From Bacteroidales bacterium (GTDB lineage: Bacteria; Bacteroidota; Bacteroidia; Bacteroidales; UBA932), in contig JAGAIY010000016.1 in NCBI GenBank assembly GCA_017626355.1, forward strand, positions 84,202-148,201: a stretch of DNA of 64,000 bases, in the 5' to 3' direction. The translations under genes were made by a program, and so were the position numbers. Below are positions 60,430 through 64,000 of the stretch, one piece after another. Numbering within the stretch: the stretch's first letter is position 1; every line of letters starts with the position of its first letter. The notes beneath the pieces were generated by a model. That model had not been told where the DNA came from and ran no database searches. It saw only the letters and a list, made by a program, of their open reading frames with translations.

Positions 60430-62241
60430 ATGTTATTATCTTTATTTGTTTCAACAGGACTGCTGTCTGCAGGCCTGAGCGGTGATTTGAATCAGCCGCA
60501 TACCGATACCCTTCATGCCGTCACTGTCATGGCCGACAAGGGGGTGGTCGTTTCACGGGTCGATACTGTTTCATTTGTCAATTCATTGACCGTTGCTGAT
60601 GCCTTGAGCATGAATCCGGGGATACATGTTGGTGACAATGGAGGCTTTTCCGGGCTTAAGACGGTGAGTCTAAGAGGTATGGGAAGTGCGCATACTGCAA
60701 TCTATGTGGACGGGATCAGACTTGGCAATGTCCAGTCAGGTCAGAATGACCTTGGTATGCTCGGCCTTGAAAACATGGAATCTGCAGTGGTGGATTATGC
60801 TCAGAACGGAGTCTTCTTCAATACTGCAAGGCCTCGGTTCTCAGACTCTCCGATAGCCGGAAAAGTGAGACTTAGCGCCGGTTCTTTCAATACATATCTT
60901 CCGTCAGCAAGGCTGGATTTCCGTCTTTCCGACAATCTCTCTTTGTCTGCAAATGCTTCAGGAGTGTTCAGCAAGGGTGATTTCGCTTATGGTGAGGGGC
61001 TGGAGAGGAGCAATAATGATGTTGAGCAGATCAGGGCGGGACTCGACCTGTTCGGGAATCTGAACGGGGGAGAGTATCATGTCAAGGCCTGTTTCAATGA
61101 AACGGAACGCGGGACTCCCGGCCCCGTGGACTGGCCTTCGGAGGATAGGCAGAACGACCTGAATGTGTTTCTGCAGGGATCTGCATGCAAGCGCTTCTCT
61201 CCGTTGTATACCCTGCATCTCAGTTCCAAGGTCTCTTATGACGATATCGGATATGTTTCGGCATATGGAGACAGCAGCTATGGTCAGACAGAGTTCCAGT
61301 TGAATACTTCCCATGATTTCCAGTTGAGAAGGTGGCTCAAGATGTCTCTGGCTGCGGATGTGCAGTGGGATGGGCTGAGGTCTTCTAATTATGTGATGTC
61401 ACGTACTACGGCTTTTGCTGCGCTGGCATCTTCGTTCCGGACAGGGCGTTTCAGCGCGGATGTGGCGCTTGAATACAGCGGAGCCTTTGATGAAGGTGCT
61501 CGTAGCCGTGTGGCATTGTCGCCTTCCGCGGGTTTCAGATACCGTTTTTTCAAGGGGCTGGATATGACGGGCTTCGCGCGCAGGGCGTATAGGATTCCGA
61601 CTTTCAATGAGCTGTATTATGTCGGCTACGGTAATCCCGAACTGAAACCCGAGGATGCCTTGATGACAGGGCTGGGTCTGGATTTCCGCCGCTCCTTGAA
61701 TGGGAAATGGAAACTCGAGGGTGGAGTGGACGGATATTTCAACCTTCTGAGAAACAAGATCATTTCAGCTCCGAGCGAACAGGATCCGGCAATCTGGCTT
61801 CCATATAATATCGGTGCTGTCCGTTCGGCAGGTTGGGACATCAGGGCCGGTTTCGTCCGTTCGGGCATATGGACATACTCCCTCAATGCCAGATGGGCCT
61901 TTCAGTCTTCGACCGATAGGACGGAAGGATCATATACTTATGGTTCGCAGATACCGTATATCGCCAGGCATACCGTCATAGTCGATGCTTCTTTGTCATG
62001 GAAGGGCTGGAGCTTTGTTCCTTTGTGGCAGTGCCGTGCAGGCCGTACGGATGGGACAGGGATTCTTCCCGGCTGGAATACGCTTGACCTGTCGGTCAAT
62101 AAGGCTTTTGCTTTAGGGAAGGGGTGTTCCATGACAGCGAGGCTGATGTCGAAGAACATTACGGGATGTGCTTATGAAGTTGTAAGCGGCTACCCGATGC
62201 CGGGACGCAGCATCATGTGTGGAATCGAATTGAACTTTTGA
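60430..62241 (+). CDS. btuB: BtuB-like TonB-dependent cobalamin receptor
   Basis: A 603-residue outer-membrane receptor: plug domain (about 25-140, with VADALSMNPGIHVGDNGGFSGLKTVSLRGMG and YVDGIRLGN), then a beta-barrel ending in MTARLMSKNITGCAYEVVSGYPMPGRSI and a terminal Phe, as BtuB proteins do. Size equals E. coli BtuB. A longer open frame reaches 60310, but that is inside the riboswitch; ATG 60430 is the first start after it. The resulting signal peptide (MLLSLFVSTGLLSAG) lacks an initial basic residue, which is unusual. Control by B12 supports the substrate. Confidence 0.9.
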   Translation: MLLSLFVSTGLLSAGLSGDLNQPHTDTLHAVTVMADKGVVVSRVDTVSFVNSLTVADALSMNPGIHVGDNGGFSGLKTVSLRGMGSAHTAIYVDGIRLGNVQSGQNDLGMLGLENMESAVVDYAQNGVFFNTARPRFSDSPIAGKVRLSAGSFNTYLPSARLDFRLSDNLSLSANASGVFSKGDFAYGEGLERSNNDVEQIRAGLDLFGNLNGGEYHVKACFNETERGTPGPVDWPSEDRQNDLNVFLQGSACKRFSPLYTLHLSSKVSYDDIGYVSAYGDSSYGQTEFQLNTSHDFQLRRWLKMSLAADVQWDGLRSSNYVMSRTTAFAALASSFRTGRFSADVALEYSGAFDEGARSRVALSPSAGFRYRFFKGLDMTGFARRAYRIPTFNELYYVGYGNPELKPEDALMTGLGLDFRRSLNGKWKLEGGVDGYFNLLRNKIISAPSEQDPAIWLPYNIGAVRSAGWDIRAGFVRSGIWTYSLNARWAFQSSTDRTEGSYTYGSQIPYIARHTVIVDASLSWKGWSFVPLWQCRAGRTDGTGILPGWNTLDLSVNKAFALGKGCSMTARLMSKNITGCAYEVVSGYPMPGRSIMCGIELNF

Positions 62242-62244
62242 TAT

Positions 62245-63030
62245 ATGCTCAGTCTTTTATATGTTATCATTGCAGGAATCGCTCTTCCTGTCGGCGGCGT
62301 GCAGATGCAGTATCTCTGGCGCAATCAGTTGGGTGATGTTTACAGTCTCGGTCTGGGCAGCGCCGCCTGTCTTGGTGCTGCGGCAGCAACCATGACCGGC
62401 TGGTGTTCTTTGACCGTGGGCAGCTTCATATGTACGCTGTTATGCACTCTTGTCTGTTTTGTCGTTACTTTGAAGGTCAATACCCGGAATCTTATAACCT
62501 TCGGTATCCTTTTCGGAACCTTCATCGGCTCTCTCGGAACTATAGTCGTGACAAATGCTCCGAACGGGGATCTTCTGAAGCAGTATTATCTGTGGGGGGC
62601 GGCAAACTTCAGTCTCGAGGGAGTCACTGCCGGGGATATTGCTTTCTCGCTTGTCCTGTTTGCTGTCGGTCTGGCTGCGGCTTTCGGACTTGCAGGAAAA
62701 CTTACAAGGCACTTCAACGGAGAAATAGAGATAAGCAATGTCGGCAAGGCTCTCATCCTTCTGGCGATCATGTTTCTGGTGACAAGCGCAGTCTCAATCT
62801 GTGGCCCGATAGGCTTCATCTCTCTTGGAGTCCCGAACCTCAGCCGTATCCTGTCAGACAGCACGGACATACGCAGGCATTATCTGATTTCCGGGTTGAT
62901 GGGTGTAGGGCTGCTTCTATTGACATATCTTGTGGTCAATCATGTCAATTTCGGAATATATCTCCCCGTAAGCGCCACGATGGCCATAATAGCCCTGCCT
63001 CTGATGGCCATATTGTTCCTGAAGAAATGA
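62245..63030 (+). CDS. Shortened BtuC/FecCD-type permease
   Basis: A 261-residue membrane protein that aligns in sequence order with BtuC/FecCD permeases: GGVQMQYLWRNQLGDVYSLGLGS (compare the family G..LQ..LRNPLA.P..LG), the YYLWGAANFSLEGV segment and CGPIGFISLGVPNLSRIL near the end. Family members have about 330 residues and ten membrane helices; here TM1 and the RLPR segment are missing, and the loop that normally contacts the ATPase is about ten residues shorter. It starts 3 nt after btuB. No BtuD or BtuF gene follows. It could be a reduced permease or a decaying gene. Confidence 0.75.
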   Translation: MLSLLYVIIAGIALPVGGVQMQYLWRNQLGDVYSLGLGSAACLGAAAATMTGWCSLTVGSFICTLLCTLVCFVVTLKVNTRNLITFGILFGTFIGSLGTIVVTNAPNGDLLKQYYLWGAANFSLEGVTAGDIAFSLVLFAVGLAAAFGLAGKLTRHFNGEIEISNVGKALILLAIMFLVTSAVSICGPIGFISLGVPNLSRILSDSTDIRRHYLISGLMGVGLLLLTYLVVNHVNFGIYLPVSATMAIIALPLMAILFLKK

Positions 63031-63055
63031 GAACCGGATAGTAGGGAAGTAATTG

Positions 63056-63085
63056 TTGCCGTTTAAAAAATAAATTGTATCTTTG
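63056..63085 (+). promoter_or_regulatory. Promoter of tRNA-Leu
   Basis: TTG (63056-63058), a 19-nt spacer, then TATCTTTG (63078-63085); the tRNA begins 30 nt downstream. Confidence 0.7.
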
Positions 63086-63114
63086 CAATCCTTTCCATCA
63101 GGACAGGAAGTTTA

Positions 63115-63196
63115 GCGGGCGTGTTGAAATTGGTAGACAAGCCAGACTTAGGATCTGGTGCCGAGAGGCGTATGGGTTCGATTCCCTTCGCCCGCA
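63115..63196 (+). tRNA. tRNA-Leu (anticodon TAG)
   Basis: An 82-nt class II tRNA: acceptor GCGGGCG/CGCCCGC, anticodon stem CCAGA/TCTGG with loop CTTAGGA, a long variable arm (TGCCGAGAGGCG region), T arm ATGGG TTCGATT CCCTT, discriminator A. Reads CUA and, with wobble, other CUN codons. Confidence 0.95.
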
Positions 63197-63198
63197 CA

Positions 63199-63256
63199 AA
63201 AAGAGCTTTAATTCTTAACTGATTAAAAATCAAAGAGTTAGAGCTCTTTTGTTTTT
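63199..63256 (+). terminator. Terminator after tRNA-Leu
   Basis: AAAAGAGCT-T-TAATTCTT pairs with AAGAGTTA-G-AGCTCTTTT (18 bp with G-U pairs), then GTTTTT. Confidence 0.9.
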
Positions 63257-63421
63257 ATGAGGTACAAGAGAGGTACAAAAATTTCGTTAAATTTCCGTAC
63301 GGTTTCCGGTACAAAGATAAGGTTTTTTGTGCAGTTTTTCGGTATAGTCCCAAAATATCCTACTGAGTTTTTTGTCTTTTGCAAGATGTTTGTCAGCTTT
63401 GATTGCTGACTATTTTATACG
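63257..63421. other. Non-coding stretch with clustered GGTAC motifs next to tRNA-Leu
   Basis: No gene is visible. GGTACAA occurs at about 63261 and 63273, CCGTACGG at 63296 and CCGGTACAAAG at 63306, with related CGGTATAG at 63340. Short repeated motifs directly after a tRNA are common at integration sites, but no integrase or second tRNA end is in the window. A TAnnTTTG match (63312-63319, minus) has no gene below it. Confidence 0.35.
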
Positions 63422-63459
63422 AGAAAAGCCCGCATCAGAGTAGAATCTGTTGCGGGCTT
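63422..63459 (-). terminator. Terminator of the right-edge gene
   Basis: AAGCCCGCA pairs with TGCGGGCTT, plus an inner CAGA/TCTG; on the minus strand TTTTCTC follows. Located 27 bp past the stop. Confidence 0.85.
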
Positions 63460-63486
63460 CGTCAATAAAATTCAGGAAGTAAAGGA

Positions 63487-64000
63487 TTACTCGCCGTCGG
63501 CTGGGGCGTCTTCGTCGAGTCTGACCATGGTGAGCATCTCGCCGGATTTTTCGCCGGTTTTGGTGTTGACGAAGAAGTACTTCATGAAGATCTTTGGAGC
63601 GGCGGCGTTAGGGGCGCCGTGCTTGTTGTCGTAGTCTTCTTTGATGTCGTACTCCTCTGTTACTGCCTCAAGGACTCCACCGATCTGAACAGCCTTGCTG
63701 TAGGCGCGGGTCACACCGTTTGACTGAGGGGCTGAAGCCTGAATGATGAGCTTCAGATCCTGAACATTCTCAGGTTCGCTCTCGAGTTCGAAGGTGAACT
63801 TGGTTGGGGTGAGGGTTACGACGGCCTCAGTTGGAGCTTCAACGCCCTGAAGTGCTGGTGGGTTGGAGAGGGCTTCTCCACCGCAGAAGACAATCCAGTA
63901 GTTGAGGCGTGAGTAGAGGTTGGCTCCGGAGATCTTTGCGGATGTTCCGAGAACTGACTTTCCTGCCTGGGTCTGAGCCAGGGCATTCCATGCGAGGATC
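63487..64000 (-). CDS. Unidentified protein (5' end off the window)
   Basis: The minus frame is open to the right edge, so at least 170 residues are encoded; GTG 63714 is internal. The visible part starts ILAWNALAQTQAGKSVLGT, has SRLNYWIVFCGGEALSNPPAL, a beta-rich middle and an acidic end (MVRLDEDAPADGE). I do not recognise the family. Codon choice is heavily C-ending (CTC, TAC, AAC), unlike most neighbours, which fits either very high expression or recent acquisition. The W-LA...LN...G...PP pattern recalls proteins from Bacteroidetes mobile elements, an impression I cannot verify. Confidence 0.6.
   Translation of the reverse strand, partial: ILAWNALAQTQAGKSVLGTSAKISGANLYSRLNYWIVFCGGEALSNPPALQGVEAPTEAVVTLTPTKFTFELESEPENVQDLKLIIQASAPQSNGVTRAYSKAVQIGGVLEAVTEEYDIKEDYDNKHGAPNAAAPKIFMKYFFVNTKTGEKSGEMLTMVRLDEDAPADGE

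Noticed and set aside
62403-63041. 212-codon frame overlapping the BtuC-like gene
   Set aside because: Strongly basic, Cys/Arg-rich out-of-frame product with no membrane segments; the permease frame shows family motifs.
63257-63421. Remnant of an integrase gene next to tRNA-Leu
   Set aside because: A short minus-strand frame ends here, but its residues match no recombinase motif that I can recognise.

Overview
The window reads as a continuous stretch of chromosome from a member of the Bacteroidota, most likely order Bacteroidales. The evidence is the promoter grammar (TAnnTTTG -7 boxes, several with a TTG/TTTG box 18-20 nt upstream, and little Shine-Dalgarno signal) and lineage-typical genes: a DUF4837 lipoprotein, a 'putative porin' beta-barrel, PepSY-like exported proteins, LytS/LytTR regulators and an aldose-1-epimerase lipoprotein. 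I cannot name the genus. Nearly all of it is core genome; only the last ~0.8 kb looks accessory.

Layout. 1-3.8 kb (minus): tatD (cut by the window edge), dprA, queA, a NUDIX hydrolase. 3.8-8.5 kb (plus operon): pyrE, SRPBCC protein, RNA m5C methyltransferase, TPR protein, FtsX-type permease. 8.5-14.4 kb (minus): MltF-like transglycosylase and porin; then pncB-pncA (NAD salvage). 14.5-17.1 kb (plus): a sugar kinase fused to a RapZ C-terminal domain, a MurU-like nucleotidyltransferase and YccF. 17.1-20.8 kb: CPBP protease, a second nucleotidyltransferase, divIC, purB. 20.9-23.5 kb: typA, DUF177, rpmF, tRNA-Arg. 23.7-32.7 kb: an eight-gene operon from ridA through an exported unknown, acyl-CoA ligase, dCMP deaminase, S41 protease and D-2-hydroxyacid dehydrogenase to a LytS/LytTR pair.

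32.7-40 kb: glyA, SpoU methyltransferase, DUF819 transporter, galM lipoprotein, groES-groEL, a 320-bp non-coding stretch, then tRNA-Glu-rpsT. 39.9-44.3 kb (minus operon): M23 peptidase, dxr, rseP, DUF4837. 44.4-48.9 kb (plus operon): ruvX, def, a phosphohexomutase, an M23-LysM peptidase, an acyltransferase. 48.8-53.9 kb (minus): DedA-like protein, tadA, rpmH, and the operon polA-ECF sigma-rsmG. 54-58.6 kb: an OmpR-type two-component pair with two PepSY-like exported proteins, then an exported C1 aminopeptidase. 58.6-64 kb: hisS, initiator tRNA-Met, a cobalamin riboswitch controlling a BtuB-like receptor and a shortened BtuC-like permease, tRNA-Leu, and an unidentified gene running off the right edge.

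The most interesting signals are: (1) the kinase-RapZ fusion overlapping a MurU-like enzyme, suggesting amino-sugar or cell-wall salvage with a built-in sensor; (2) the B12 locus, whose riboswitch has a visible loop-loop pairing and whose permease lacks TM1, with no ATPase or binding protein beside it; (3) promoters placed so close to start codons that several mRNAs should be nearly leaderless, which also corrects three gene starts; (4) compact regulatory architecture, including a palindromic divergent promoter, a terminator that contains the next gene's promoter, and a 16-nt element shared by the tRNA-Glu/rpsT and rpmH promoters. I found no CRISPR array, insertion sequence or rRNA.
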